Shown: positions 36,859 to 45,910, numbered from the stretch's first letter. The stretch is DNA of 58,264 bases from JBGVMW01 sp045125095 (GCA_045125095.1 JBGVMW010000254.1:1-58264); one strand, 5' to 3'. Numbers and translations: made by a program. Notes: generated from the sequence alone by a model not told the origin.

Positions 36859-36886
36859 ATAGTAGTGCGCCTGGCGGCGCACGTCG

Positions 36887-37063
36887 CTAATGGATGAAGT
36901 AACCTCAAGTGTTGATAATCAGAATAGTTGCATGATTAGAGATAATTTGCATTTAATTTCAGCAGATAAATTGGTGATAATAATAACTCATCATACAGAG
37001 TTTATTGCAGAACATTCAAAAATATTTACTGTAGAAAATAACAATGTTATAGAGGGGAGGCAT
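36887..37063 (+). pseudogene. 3' remnant of an ABC exporter ATPase
   Basis: The translation LMDEVTSSVDNQN is the Walker B/D-loop of an ABC ATPase, and IIITHHTEFIAEHSKI the H-loop region; it ends VIEGRH. About 58 residues remain, with everything before Walker B missing. It has no stop codon of its own and reads in frame into the next gene, so the joined frame gives an apparent 455-aa protein that is really a remnant plus a permease. Confidence 0.8.
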
Positions 37064-38257
37064 ATGTTTAAGCTAGTTTGGTGTTATGTGACAAAGATGA
37101 AAAAGAATACAATGATTTGTATTACAGGGATTGCAGTATCGATTATGATGCTTTTTTCGCTAGTGCAAATAGGTGAAACGATTATTGAGTATTATAAGGG
37201 TATGATGGTATCAAAATCGAATTATGATCTTTGTTTAGGAGAAATTGATAGAGTAACAGCTAAAGAACTGCAGAATAAATATAAAAATCAATATAAGATA
37301 ACTCTTGTGAATTATCTGGCGGTCAATTATGAATCCGATAGTTCTTCTCATGAAGTGGTTGGGATAGAAGGAGACTGGCAGACGACATTTGACGTTGAAC
37401 TGTTGGAGGGGAAGGAGCCCATAGAGCTTAATCAGATTTGTGTGGAGCAATCATATGCGAAAAGAAATAACTGTAAAATAGGAGATGAAATTTCTCTTAC
37501 CCTTGTTAGTGATACAAAGGAAGAAAAAGAAGAATTTATTATTACAGGTATTGTGTCAGATGCTCCTGCATATGCGTCCACAGGTTACATGTTTGTGTCA
37601 ATAAAAATGGCAGAAAATAATGATAATTACTATGAATATATACTGATTGATCAATATGATTATCCGGAGGATGAAATCATTGAAATATATGAGGATGTGT
37701 TTAATACATATGGATCGGATATTTGTGAAAAGATAAATCAAAATGATAACAAACTGCAACTTGCTGATAATAAGGGGACTTACTATGGAATGCGGCAGAT
37801 GATTTGGGGGATTATAGCTTTTATTGTTGTAATTATGACAATATTTATTTATTATATGATGAGAATTAATTTTCAAGGAAAAATCCGCCAATATGGAATT
37901 ATGCGTGCTATTGGAATGAATAACCACGGAATGGGGAAGGTCATTTTGATAGAACTCTTATTATATGGGGGCTTGGGAATGGTGTTGGGAAGTCTAGCGG
38001 GAATCGTTTTTAACAAAATTTTCGCTGCAAAAATAATATATGTGTTAATTAACCAAAGCGTGGGGGCGATACAGACATCTTATAAGATAATACTTTATGT
38101 AATAGGAATTGTGTTGGTTTCCATGGTTGCCGTGTTTATAAAAATCATGTGGGAAAATCGAAAAAAAATGCCAATCGATTTAATTCGTAATGTAGATAAG
38201 GGGGCAATGAAAAAAAAGATTTCACGCAAAAAACAGTATGATAGACATTGCTGTTAA
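37064..38257 (+). CDS. FtsX/MacB-like ABC permease, N-terminal half
   Basis: This 397-aa membrane protein has one N-terminal helix (about residues 15-40), a large extracytoplasmic domain, and three helices towards the C-terminus (about 250-380) with the FtsX-like GKIRQYGIMRAIGM. It would pair with the ATPase at 39334 to export a peptide or lipid. GGGGAGG lies 4 nt before ATG 37064. Its end overlaps the next permease gene by 20 nt in the +1 frame, after an 8-A run; removing one A would fuse the two into a protein of about 770 residues, the usual size of this permease class. Confidence 0.8.
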   Translation: MFKLVWCYVTKMKKNTMICITGIAVSIMMLFSLVQIGETIIEYYKGMMVSKSNYDLCLGEIDRVTAKELQNKYKNQYKITLVNYLAVNYESDSSSHEVVGIEGDWQTTFDVELLEGKEPIELNQICVEQSYAKRNNCKIGDEISLTLVSDTKEEKEEFIITGIVSDAPAYASTGYMFVSIKMAENNDNYYEYILIDQYDYPEDEIIEIYEDVFNTYGSDICEKINQNDNKLQLADNKGTYYGMRQMIWGIIAFIVVIMTIFIYYMMRINFQGKIRQYGIMRAIGMNNHGMGKVILIELLLYGGLGMVLGSLAGIVFNKIFAAKIIYVLINQSVGAIQTSYKIILYVIGIVLVSMVAVFIKIMWENRKKMPIDLIRNVDKGAMKKKISRKKQYDRHCC

Positions 38258-39332
38258 TAACAGTTTTAGAAATAAAAAAAGTAGCAGTGCACTTATGGTT
38301 ACCATGATATTGGCATTCTTGCTTGTTATTCTTTTAGGAAATGGATTTGGTTCCATTACATTTGATGTGAATAAGAGTATGTTTTCTTTTTCTGATATGG
38401 AAGTAAGTATGATATATGGAACGGCTGATATGTGGATGGGAATACCTGAAGAAGATCTTGAGGTGGTGAGTGAATATGCAGACGAGTTCTATTGTCAAGG
38501 AGCAATATTTGATATAGATATATATCCGGATTATCTGCTGTTGGTCTATAGTGATAATTTGATGGATAAGTTGAAAAGTATCAATAAACTTAGCAAGAAT
38601 ACACAAGTTGTGGCAGCCGGAGAAAATAGTAATGAATTACGCAATGAGAGTCTTGCTGCAAAAACAGAAAGTGGTGAGACAGTTGCTGGGGTCACGGTAG
38701 AGGAGTGCATAGGTGCAGGATTGTCACATTTAGTCGGTAAAAGTGTTGGAGGATCCGAAAACTATATTATTGTCAGTGAAGACTATTATGAGAAAACATT
38801 TGGCGAAAAAGCAAGATGGACAGATGTGTATCTTGCAGGAGATGATTTGTCAGAGGATAGTCTTCGCAAAATTTTGAGTATGGACAATTATGAATTATAT
38901 GATTTAGCCCATATAATGGGAGAAGAATCCAATCAGCTCCGAGGGATGTTGGTTCTCATTGGATACATGATTGCTGCAGTGGTAATTTTAGTGGTATTTC
39001 TTATTACGTCTATTGTGAAAGAGAATTTTGAACATAGAAAAAAGGAAATTGGCATGATGATGGCAATTGGAGCCAATATGAGACAGATGAAAAAGATTCT
39101 GTGTGGAGAAGTGGTAACACTGATTTTAGTATCTGGAGTGGTGGCTTCCATAATAGCGGTACCAATATCCATGTATGTATATCTAATCATCAATGATGAA
39201 TTAGGGATGTCAGTCAATGGATATCTTTTGGGTATTCCGGCAACTATCATTTTGAGTGGATTGGTTGTATATATTAATGTAAGTCGTGGTTTGAAACAGA
39301 GGGTTATAGATATGTTAAGGAGTGAGGATTAG
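38238..39332 (+). CDS. FtsX/MacB-like ABC permease, C-terminal half
   Basis: This 364-aa protein repeats the topology: one N-terminal helix after NNSFRNKKSS (a form of the family's NLxRNxxR motif), an extracytoplasmic region, and three helices with HRKKEIGMMMAIGAN. The ATG at 38238 has no clear ribosome binding site, so expression probably depends on translation of the upstream half, or the gene is a frameshifted second half. The ATPase gene follows in the same direction. Confidence 0.8.
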   Translation: MIDIAVNNSFRNKKSSSALMVTMILAFLLVILLGNGFGSITFDVNKSMFSFSDMEVSMIYGTADMWMGIPEEDLEVVSEYADEFYCQGAIFDIDIYPDYLLLVYSDNLMDKLKSINKLSKNTQVVAAGENSNELRNESLAAKTESGETVAGVTVEECIGAGLSHLVGKSVGGSENYIIVSEDYYEKTFGEKARWTDVYLAGDDLSEDSLRKILSMDNYELYDLAHIMGEESNQLRGMLVLIGYMIAAVVILVVFLITSIVKENFEHRKKEIGMMMAIGANMRQMKKILCGEVVTLILVSGVVASIIAVPISMYVYLIINDELGMSVNGYLLGIPATIILSGLVVYINVSRGLKQRVIDMLRSED

Positions 39333-39333
39333 T

Positions 39334-39987
39334 ATGGGAATTATAGAAGTAAAAAAACTTTCAAAGTCATACGAAGATGGAAAAAACAGCAGTGTGATAT
39401 TTAAGGATATCAATCTGGATGTAGAAGCAGGAAAATTTGTGGCAATCATTGGAAAAAGCGGATCAGGAAAAAGTACACTTTTGAATATATTAAGTGGTCT
39501 GGATAAGCCGGATTCCGGTGAAGTGATTGTAAATGGAAAACAAATTCACCTTATGAAGGACAAAGAATTGTCGGAGTATAGAGCCAAAGATATTGCATTT
39601 GTATTTCAAAGTTTCAACTTGATTCCTGTATTATCTGTTTGGGAGAATATTGTACTTCCTATCAAGTTTGCAAAAGGACAAATAGATGAACCTTATATAA
39701 ATGATGTGATGAAAATGCTGGAAATTGATGAGAAGAAAGATGCTCTGCCAGGAACCTTGTCAGGAGGTCAGCAGCAAAGAGTGGCAATAGCCAGAGCATT
39801 AGCCAATAGACCGGCATTAATATATGCTGATGAGCCAACAGGAAATTTGGATTCAGAAAATGGTGAAAAGGTATTAAAGCTGCTTGTTAATGGAATACGA
39901 AAATATCATCAGACGCTAGTGATGGTGACGCATGATATGGATATTGCGAATCAGGCGGATTGTGTTATAAAGATTCCTATGAAATAA
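39334..39987 (+). CDS. ABC transporter ATPase (LolD/MacB/SalX-type)
   Basis: This 217-aa ATPase is complete: Walker A GKSGSGKST, Q-loop VFQSFNL, signature LSGGQQQRVAIARAL, Walker B LIYADEPTGNLD and H-loop THD. It energises the adjacent FtsX-type permeases, a combination used for antimicrobial peptide export or resistance and lipoprotein release. The start ATG 39334 has GTGAGG upstream; it begins 1 nt after the permease stop. Codons are AT-rich, like the rest of this island. Confidence 0.93.
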   Translation: MGIIEVKKLSKSYEDGKNSSVIFKDINLDVEAGKFVAIIGKSGSGKSTLLNILSGLDKPDSGEVIVNGKQIHLMKDKELSEYRAKDIAFVFQSFNLIPVLSVWENIVLPIKFAKGQIDEPYINDVMKMLEIDEKKDALPGTLSGGQQQRVAIARALANRPALIYADEPTGNLDSENGEKVLKLLVNGIRKYHQTLVMVTHDMDIANQADCVIKIPMK

Positions 39988-40021
39988 TCTGAGGGCAACT
40001 ATTAAGGTATTGTTTTTTATT

Positions 40022-40171
40022 GCAGAACCGTAACTATTCAGAACAGGACTGTGCTGAACTGCACAGTCCGTATGAAAACGTAGTGGCAGCAGGCCAAAAT
40101 CCATCACCGTAGGTGATTCTGCATGGATTTTGGCTCGTAACTATGAGGGTACTGAATAGTTACGCAGAACC
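40022..40171. mobile_element. 134-bp MITE with perfect TIRs and 8-bp target-site duplication
   Basis: GTAACTATTCAG (40030-40041) and CTGAATAGTTAC (40152-40163) are exact 12-bp terminal inverted repeats. They are flanked on both sides by GCAGAACC (40022-40029 and 40164-40171). Internally there are two hairpins: a 9-bp stem at 40046-40069 and a 12-bp stem at 40093-40134 enclosing CACCGTAGGTG. No coding capacity. It lies between the ATPase gene and its terminator. Confidence 0.92.
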
Positions 40172-40205
40172 TTCATTTACAGATTTGTAAATGAGGGTTT
40201 TTCTT
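40168..40205 (+). terminator. Rho-independent terminator of the ABC island
   Basis: AACCTTCATTTACA pairs with TGTAAATGAGGGTT (one G-U) around a GATT loop, then TTTTTCTT. Its 5' end abuts the MITE target duplication. Confidence 0.85.
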
Positions 40206-40230
40206 TGTGGATATGTTATCCTATAATGCC

Positions 40231-40258
40231 TAAAGAAAAATCTGCTGTCAACCGAAAT
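40231..40258 (+). promoter_or_regulatory. Sigma-28 (SigD/FliA)-like promoter
   Basis: TAAA is followed by 16 nt and ACCGAAAT, close to the flagellar sigma consensus TAAA-N15/16-(G)CCGATAT. The same spacing occurs before the flagellin gene. Confidence 0.75.
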
Positions 40259-40294
40259 AATATAGAGTGATTAATTAGAACGTGAGGTGTAAGC

Positions 40295-43200
40295 ATGAAT
40301 ATAGATAATATTATGGATATTGTAAAGCGTGCAGTGAATACAGACGTATCTTCTGCCCGTTCCCAGAGAGGAACTGTCACAGCAAATAAGACAGTGACGA
40401 TGGGAACGCAGCAGAATCGTGGTAGCTTGTTTACGGGAATTGAACCAGCTAATTCTACGAAGAAAACCGGTATTTTTGAACAGTTACAGACACAGACAGA
40501 TATAGGTGTGGAAGCGCAGAAGAATTATTTGGCTGTGATGTCAAATTCCATGACAGAAGAGGATTTTCAGAAGCTGAAAGAAGAAGGTTATTCCCTTAGT
40601 GATACGGAAGTGGAGCAGATTGTTACAGTAGTAGATGAAATTCGTATCCGCATGGTAGCCGGTGGAGATACCTCCGTAGATTTGACAGATATTGACGAGG
40701 CACAGGTGCAGGCTGTAGTGGATAATGCCGGATTGGCGGTGAAGATTGCAAAGCAGTTGAAACAGAACCAGTTGCCTGTTACAAAAGAGAACCTTAAGGC
40801 AGTTATGCAGGCATATGAAGAAGGAGAACAGATCACCCCTCTTTCAGAAAATGCGATGAAATATATGATTGAAAATCAGATGGAACCAACCATACAGAAT
40901 CTTTACCGGGCGGAATATAGTAGCCCGGATTTGAAAAGTCAGAGAGGATTTTCTTACTATGCAGATTCTTCTACCGGTTATTATGCGAAGAAGGCAACAG
41001 AAATTAATTGGGAGCAGCTTCGTGGCAAGATGGCAGAAATTATTGAGTCAGCAGGCTTAGAAAGCAATGCGTACCAGATGGGAAATGCGAAATGGTTAGT
41101 AGAAAATGACATTCCTCTTAACGAAGATAATTTGTTAAAAATGAATGAGCTACGCAATGTTATGCTTCCGCAGGGAGAAGAACAGTTAATCAAAAACATT
41201 GTGAATGGTATGGTAGATGGCAGGGAACCAGAGACAGCATTGCTTTTAGATATGGAAAACCGCTATGAGCGTGCCATGCAGGCAGTGGATTGTATCAATA
41301 ATGTGACAGATGATACCCTGCGGGCAGTGGCAGACTCTGGCAAGCCGGTGACTATTGAGCAGTTGCAGAAACAGCAGGATTCAGGAATTGCAAAAACGGT
41401 AGCACCAGTAGTAGAAAGTGATGCATTTATCACTGCAAAACGTCAGTTAGAGGAAATTCGTCTCCTTATGACAGTGGAGGCTTCTGCAAAGATGTTAAAG
41501 CAGGGAATTCAGATTGAGACAGCATCCTTAGAGCAATTGGTAGAAGAGTTAAAGGCTCAGGAGCAGGCATATTACCGGAAGTTATTTGCGGACTCTGGGG
41601 TGGAATTAAATGAAACCAATCTGTCTCTGTATAAGGAAACGACTTCTAAAGTAAGTGCTCTTGCAGGAATGCCGTCCTACTCATTAGGAAGTCGTGCTGT
41701 ATTAGAGCGAATGACAGTAAATCAGGTTTATGAAGAAGGTAACAGCCTGAAATTACGTTTTGACGCAGCAGGGGAAGCATATGAGACAATGATGACAAAG
41801 CCACGGTCTGATATGGGAGATTCCATTTCAAAGGCGTTCCGAAATGTGGATGCTATATTAGAAAGCTTGAAGTTAGAGAAGACGACAAACAATGAAAGAG
41901 CCGTTCGGATTTTGGCATATAATCACATGAACATTACAGAAGAATCCATCAATACCATAAAGCAGGCAGATATGGCAATGAACCGTCTCATGAAAAATAT
42001 GACACCACAGGTCACATTGGAATTGATTCGAGAGGGAAAGAATCCTCTTGATATGGACATTCAGGAACTGAACCGGGAAGTAGCTGACCTGTATAATGCA
42101 ATGGACAATACAAAGGATGAGAAATATAGCGAATTCCTTTGGAAATTAGAAAAAAATGACCAGATAACACAAGAAGAACGGGATGCGTATATCAATGTAT
42201 ACCGCTTGTTCCACCAGATGGAAAAATCAGGAAATCGTGTGCTTGGTGCACTGTTAAATCAAGGCGCAGACATTACCATGCGTAATCTTATCACAGGAAC
42301 AAGAAGCTATAAGGCAAAGAGCATGGATGTGACAGTGGATGATACGGTAGAAGGATTTACCACACAGTCGACATCGGCATTAGACATGATGCAGGCAATT
42401 GAGGCTGCATTTGACCAGAATGCGGGAAGTGAAGAAGGACAGAACAAGCAAGCATACTATGAAGGATTGCTCAAACAGGCATTTGAACAGATGGCACCGG
42501 AGAAGATGAAAGGGTTGAATCTGAATACAATTTCCTTAGAGAGCTTTGCGGATGCGATGTTGCAAGGAGAAGAAGATGCTGCATTAAATGCAGCTTATCA
42601 TAGCGAGCAGATGGCATCTGTAGAAGAAGCTGCCCAGTCAGAGGCGCGTTTGATTAAGACATTGTTAAAATACGACCAGCCGGTAACGGTAAATAATATT
42701 TTATCAGCAGGTGTGCTGATGAATCATCGTGGCAGTGTATTTAAACAGTTGATGGAGTCTGCCTCAAAGCTGCCGGGGGGAAAAGATAGAAGTAAGAAGC
42801 TATCCGAATCCTTTGACCGGATAACAGATAGACTGGTATCAAAGGAAGCTGCAGAGGCAGCTTACCAGAATATGATAGAAGAAGCGGAAGGCGTGGTAGA
42901 GGAAGCTACATTTTCAGGAGAATCCGAACTGGTAGATATCCGTTCCTTAAAGATGCTTCACAAGGAATTGCAGTTAGCAGGCAGCCTTAGCCATGAAGAA
43001 AATTATGAGATTCCAATGTTTATCCGGTCAGAATTGACTTCTGTCAATGTAAAAATCATTCGCGGTTCTCAACAGAAGGGAACCACAGTGATTACCATGG
43101 AAACAGAAACATATGGAAAAGTAGCTGCAAGATTTACCGTAGATAAAGAACGAATTACCGGACTGGTTGTGGGCGAGGAACCACAGTTCCTTGAGAAAAT

Positions 43201-43405
43201 AAAAGAAAAGGATGTTTCCCTGCGCAGTATGCTCAATACAGCAGAACAGACAGTGCGTAAAATGAATTATGCAATTGGCAGAGATATTGATTTGAATCAG
43301 TTTGAGGAAAATATTGAGAGAAGTGAAGCGGAAGGCGTTGCGACAGAATCTCTCTATCGAATCAGTAAAACGTTCTTAGTGTTTGTGAAAGAGTTAGAAC
43401 AGTAA
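40295..43405 (+). CDS. Large flagellar-associated protein, FliK-like C-terminus (DUF6240-like)
   Basis: This 1036-aa, largely helical protein has no membrane segment or signal peptide. It is rich in short repeats of the type NLxxxxE and in Q/E/A residues, with a helical-repeat look from residue 60 to about 880. The last 150 residues, with VKIIRGSQQKGTTVITMETE and TYGKVAARF, resemble the FliK hook-length control domain. It lies directly before the flagellin gene, and a sigma-28-like promoter precedes it, so a role in flagellar assembly or export control is likely. Similar long proteins occur beside fliC in other Lachnospiraceae as far as I recall. GAGGTG lies 6 nt before the ATG. Confidence 0.65.
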   Translation: MNIDNIMDIVKRAVNTDVSSARSQRGTVTANKTVTMGTQQNRGSLFTGIEPANSTKKTGIFEQLQTQTDIGVEAQKNYLAVMSNSMTEEDFQKLKEEGYSLSDTEVEQIVTVVDEIRIRMVAGGDTSVDLTDIDEAQVQAVVDNAGLAVKIAKQLKQNQLPVTKENLKAVMQAYEEGEQITPLSENAMKYMIENQMEPTIQNLYRAEYSSPDLKSQRGFSYYADSSTGYYAKKATEINWEQLRGKMAEIIESAGLESNAYQMGNAKWLVENDIPLNEDNLLKMNELRNVMLPQGEEQLIKNIVNGMVDGREPETALLLDMENRYERAMQAVDCINNVTDDTLRAVADSGKPVTIEQLQKQQDSGIAKTVAPVVESDAFITAKRQLEEIRLLMTVEASAKMLKQGIQIETASLEQLVEELKAQEQAYYRKLFADSGVELNETNLSLYKETTSKVSALAGMPSYSLGSRAVLERMTVNQVYEEGNSLKLRFDAAGEAYETMMTKPRSDMGDSISKAFRNVDAILESLKLEKTTNNERAVRILAYNHMNITEESINTIKQADMAMNRLMKNMTPQVTLELIREGKNPLDMDIQELNREVADLYNAMDNTKDEKYSEFLWKLEKNDQITQEERDAYINVYRLFHQMEKSGNRVLGALLNQGADITMRNLITGTRSYKAKSMDVTVDDTVEGFTTQSTSALDMMQAIEAAFDQNAGSEEGQNKQAYYEGLLKQAFEQMAPEKMKGLNLNTISLESFADAMLQGEEDAALNAAYHSEQMASVEEAAQSEARLIKTLLKYDQPVTVNNILSAGVLMNHRGSVFKQLMESASKLPGGKDRSKKLSESFDRITDRLVSKEAAEAAYQNMIEEAEGVVEEATFSGESELVDIRSLKMLHKELQLAGSLSHEENYEIPMFIRSELTSVNVKIIRGSQQKGTTVITMETETYGKVAARFTVDKERITGLVVGEEPQFLEKIKEKDVSLRSMLNTAEQTVRKMNYAIGRDIDLNQFEENIERSEAEGVATESLYRISKTFLVFVKELEQ

Positions 43406-43420
43406 TTTTTAAACTGGGTC

Positions 43421-43448
43421 TAATGGGATTCGGAATACGAACCGATAA
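43421..43448 (+). promoter_or_regulatory. Sigma-28-like promoter of the flagellin gene
   Basis: TAAT, 16 nt, ACCGATAA. The leader to the ATG is about 100 nt and contains the hairpin at 43499-43534. Confidence 0.8.
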
Positions 43449-43498
43449 TTTATCATATAGACAAAATATGTATAAGAACATATTGCGAGATGAAAATA

Positions 43499-43534
43499 TA
43501 CCAGACAGGCAATGTAGCGATTACCTGTCTGGTA
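43499..43534 (+). promoter_or_regulatory. 5' UTR hairpin of the flagellin mRNA
   Basis: TACCAGACAGG pairs perfectly with CCTGTCTGGTA around a 14-nt loop, 21 nt before the start codon and just upstream of the ribosome binding site. It may stabilise the transcript or be a site of post-transcriptional control. Confidence 0.7.
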
Positions 43535-43555
43535 AGATACAGAAAGGAAATGCAT

Positions 43556-44986
43556 ATGAAAGTTAACCATAATATGTCAGCAATTCTGGCAAACAGCAGA
43601 TTACAAGTTACACAGAATAATTTAGCCAATTCCATACAGAAGCTTTCTAGTGGATATAAAATTAATTCGGCAAAGGATAATGCATCAGGTCTTGCCATTG
43701 CTTATAAAATGAATGCACAGATACGTGCCCTTGACAGAGCATCTCAGAATGCTTTGGATGGTGTATCTGTAGTGGAAACAGCAGAGGGCGAGTTAAATGA
43801 AGTACATAGCATGTTACAGAGAATGAGAGAACTGAGCGTGCAGGCAGCCAATGATACATATAGTTTGGATGACAGGGAGACAATACAGGCAGAGATTGAC
43901 CAGTTAAGAGATGAAATTGATCGTCTTGCAGAAAGCACTGAATTTAACGGACAGCCATTGTTAGATGGAACATACGATACCAGAGCATACGCAAATGCAG
44001 ATGGTGTTACAGTAAAAAATGTAAGTGATTCTGTAGTGGCCGGTGATTATAAGATGATGGTAACTGCATTGGCGACAAAACATGTTTGTACGACTCAGAT
44101 GGTTACCGGTACCATACAGAATGAAGGCTCGTTCATGATTAACGGTGTATCTGTGGATTTAAAAGTTGGTGATACGGCTGTACAAGTGTATGAAAAGCTT
44201 AGAGATATTGGAGAAGCAGCTGGCGTAAATGTAACAGATGAGGGAGGAACCTTAAAGTTCGAAGCAAAAGAATATGGTTCTTCTGAAAAGGTCGATCTTG
44301 GATGGAGCGAATCTTTAAATGCAGTATTTGGTTTGCCGACTTCCATAAATGAAACATTAGGAACAGATGCAAAGGTAGAGCTTGTTTTGAAGAAAAATGA
44401 TGATACTTCGCTTTTTGGAAGTACAGCAACCTGCTCGTCAAGTGGACAGAGAATTACTATTACAGATAATACAGGATTTAGCATGTCTGTTATTATTGAC
44501 CAGGATTTGTATAAGGAACGTACCGGAACAGATGCAATAGCAGATTCCTTTAATACAAATGGTTATCCTATGGTTGTAGAAGTAAAAGATTACGGTAACA
44601 TGGTATTGCAGGTAGGTGGCAATGAAGGACAGACAACCTTTATCCGTATTCCAGAAATAACCTGTGAGAATATTGGTATTGGGAATATCAATGTGCGCAG
44701 TCATGAATTGGCATCGGATGCAATTTCTAAGATAGACAATGCAATTTCTTATATTTCCAGTGTTCGTTCTTCTTTAGGAGCAATGCAGAATCGATTAGAG
44801 TATACACAGTCCTCCTTAGATGTGACAGAGGAATCTGTAACAGCAGCTGTTTCCCGTATTATGGATACGGATATGGCGGAGGAAATGACAAAATATACAC
44901 AGTACACGGTATTACAGCAGGCAGGTATATCTGTATTAGCACAGGCAAATGACTTACCACAGCAGGTATTGCAGTTGTTAAGTTAA
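43556..44986 (+). CDS. Flagellin
   Basis: This 476-aa protein has the conserved D0/D1 N-terminus (MKVNHNMSAILANSRL, LSSGYKINSAKDNASGLAI) and C-terminus (ISSVRSSLGAMQNRLEYTQ, ending LPQQVLQLLS). The middle (about residues 200-350) carries a flagellin hook IN-type motif (FMINGVSVDL, LRDIGEAAGVNV). It polymerises into the filament after secretion by the flagellar type III system. The ATG at 43556 has AAAGGA 8 nt upstream; the frame is open to 43490 but that part is the leader hairpin. FliS follows. Confidence 0.96.
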   Translation: MKVNHNMSAILANSRLQVTQNNLANSIQKLSSGYKINSAKDNASGLAIAYKMNAQIRALDRASQNALDGVSVVETAEGELNEVHSMLQRMRELSVQAANDTYSLDDRETIQAEIDQLRDEIDRLAESTEFNGQPLLDGTYDTRAYANADGVTVKNVSDSVVAGDYKMMVTALATKHVCTTQMVTGTIQNEGSFMINGVSVDLKVGDTAVQVYEKLRDIGEAAGVNVTDEGGTLKFEAKEYGSSEKVDLGWSESLNAVFGLPTSINETLGTDAKVELVLKKNDDTSLFGSTATCSSSGQRITITDNTGFSMSVIIDQDLYKERTGTDAIADSFNTNGYPMVVEVKDYGNMVLQVGGNEGQTTFIRIPEITCENIGIGNINVRSHELASDAISKIDNAISYISSVRSSLGAMQNRLEYTQSSLDVTEESVTAAVSRIMDTDMAEEMTKYTQYTVLQQAGISVLAQANDLPQQVLQLLS

Positions 44987-45007
44987 GTATGGTAGGAGAA
45001 TGAGGTA

Positions 45008-45484
45008 TTGAAAAAGGAAAAAATTCAGGAGTTTACCACACGAATATCAGGGGCTAACAGAACCACTTTGGTTGTTATCTTATTTGATATGATGGAAGAA
45101 TATCTGAATGAAGCGAAGGAATTCGCTGCAAAGGGTGACTGGAAGCGATATAAGGAAGAGGTAATGAAAGGGCAGGCTTGCTTAAATGAGCTTGCCAGCT
45201 CCCTTGATATGCAGTACGAGGTATCTTCCCGGTTGATGGCATTATATGTAGAATGGAATCGTATGTTTATCCACGGTGCCATATCCAAAAAAACAGAGCT
45301 GTTAGACGGTATTTATATTGGCATTGCCCATATTCGGGAAGCATTTGAACAATTGGCAAAGGAAGATGATTCTCCTGTGCTGATGGGGAATACACAGACA
45401 GTATATGCCGGGCTTACCTACGGCAAGGGTACATTGAATGAAAGTATAGATATTCGAGAGGATGGCAGAGGATTTTTTGCATAA
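45008..45484 (+). CDS. fliS: FliS-like flagellin export chaperone
   Basis: This 158-aa helical protein has the FliS layout: EFTTRISGANRTTLVVILFDMMEEYL, then helices with MKGQACLNELASSLDM. FliS binds the flagellin C-terminus to prevent early polymerisation. It starts with TTG at 45008 after AGGAGAATGAGG and lies 21 nt after the flagellin gene. It is somewhat longer than the usual 125-135 residues, with a C-terminal extension rich in GLTYGKGTLNES. Confidence 0.85.
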   Translation: MKKEKIQEFTTRISGANRTTLVVILFDMMEEYLNEAKEFAAKGDWKRYKEEVMKGQACLNELASSLDMQYEVSSRLMALYVEWNRMFIHGAISKKTELLDGIYIGIAHIREAFEQLAKEDDSPVLMGNTQTVYAGLTYGKGTLNESIDIREDGRGFFA

Positions 45485-45512
45485 TCCGAAGAAAAAAGGA
45501 AATGATAAGCTT

Positions 45513-45543
45513 AAGCATCGCAGTAATACTGGCGATGCTTTTT
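45513..45543 (+). terminator. Rho-independent terminator of the flagellin operon
   Basis: AAGCATCGC and GCGATGCTT form a 9-bp stem with a 10-nt loop, followed by T residues. Confidence 0.85.
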
Positions 45544-45781
45544 AAATATGTGAATTATCCAACTGCTTCATTAGAGTCAGAAGAAAATGGTAGCGTTTTT
45601 GAATGGCTTGCAATTCGTATATATAACAGTCAATCAAATCGTCATCTACCACGTTTTCAAAGTTCGAGTAAGCGGTGTTCATGGCAGCTTGTGTTAATTT
45701 AATGTCATGTAGCAGCTCTTTACGTTTTTTCTCGTTGCTGTTTGATTCATCTTTTTTTCGGCTAATTGGAAATTTCAGCAT
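45542..45781 (-). CDS. YaaL-like (DUF2508) protein
   Basis: This 79-aa cytosolic protein fits the DUF2508/YaaL family: ELLHDIKLTQAAMNTAYSNF, then DDDLIDCYIYELQAIQKRYH. Function is unknown. In Bacillus it follows recR in the dnaX-yaaK-recR-yaaL block; here it is on the opposite strand and about 3.4 kb from recR. The frame is open to 45904, but ATG 45781 has GGAGG 6 nt upstream and begins at the family domain. Confidence 0.85.
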   Translation of the reverse strand: MLKFPISRKKDESNSNEKKRKELLHDIKLTQAAMNTAYSNFENVVDDDLIDCYIYELQAIQKRYHFLLTLMKQLDNSHI

Positions 45782-45910
45782 GTCAGACCTCCTCGTCCAT
45801 TTTTTGGAAATATTACTACAAACAGTGTAAGCAGAGGAGTAAGAAAATATACAGGTTTTCGAAAAAATTGTGTAAAATATAAAAAAAGTGGAAATAACAA
45901 CCAATAACTA

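Noticed and set aside
36865..36882. GTGCGCC-TGGC-GGCGCAC hairpin as a terminator
   Set aside because: There is no T run after it; it may mark the edge of the inserted ABC island instead.
38205..38220. A AAA AAG heptamer as a programmed -1 frameshift site joining the permease halves
   Set aside because: The second half is in the +1 frame relative to the first, so a -1 shift would not join them; an extra A in the tract explains it better.
43410..43413. TAAA as the -35 of the flagellin sigma-28 promoter
   Set aside because: It is 27 nt from the -10; the TAAT at 43421 has the correct 16-nt spacing.
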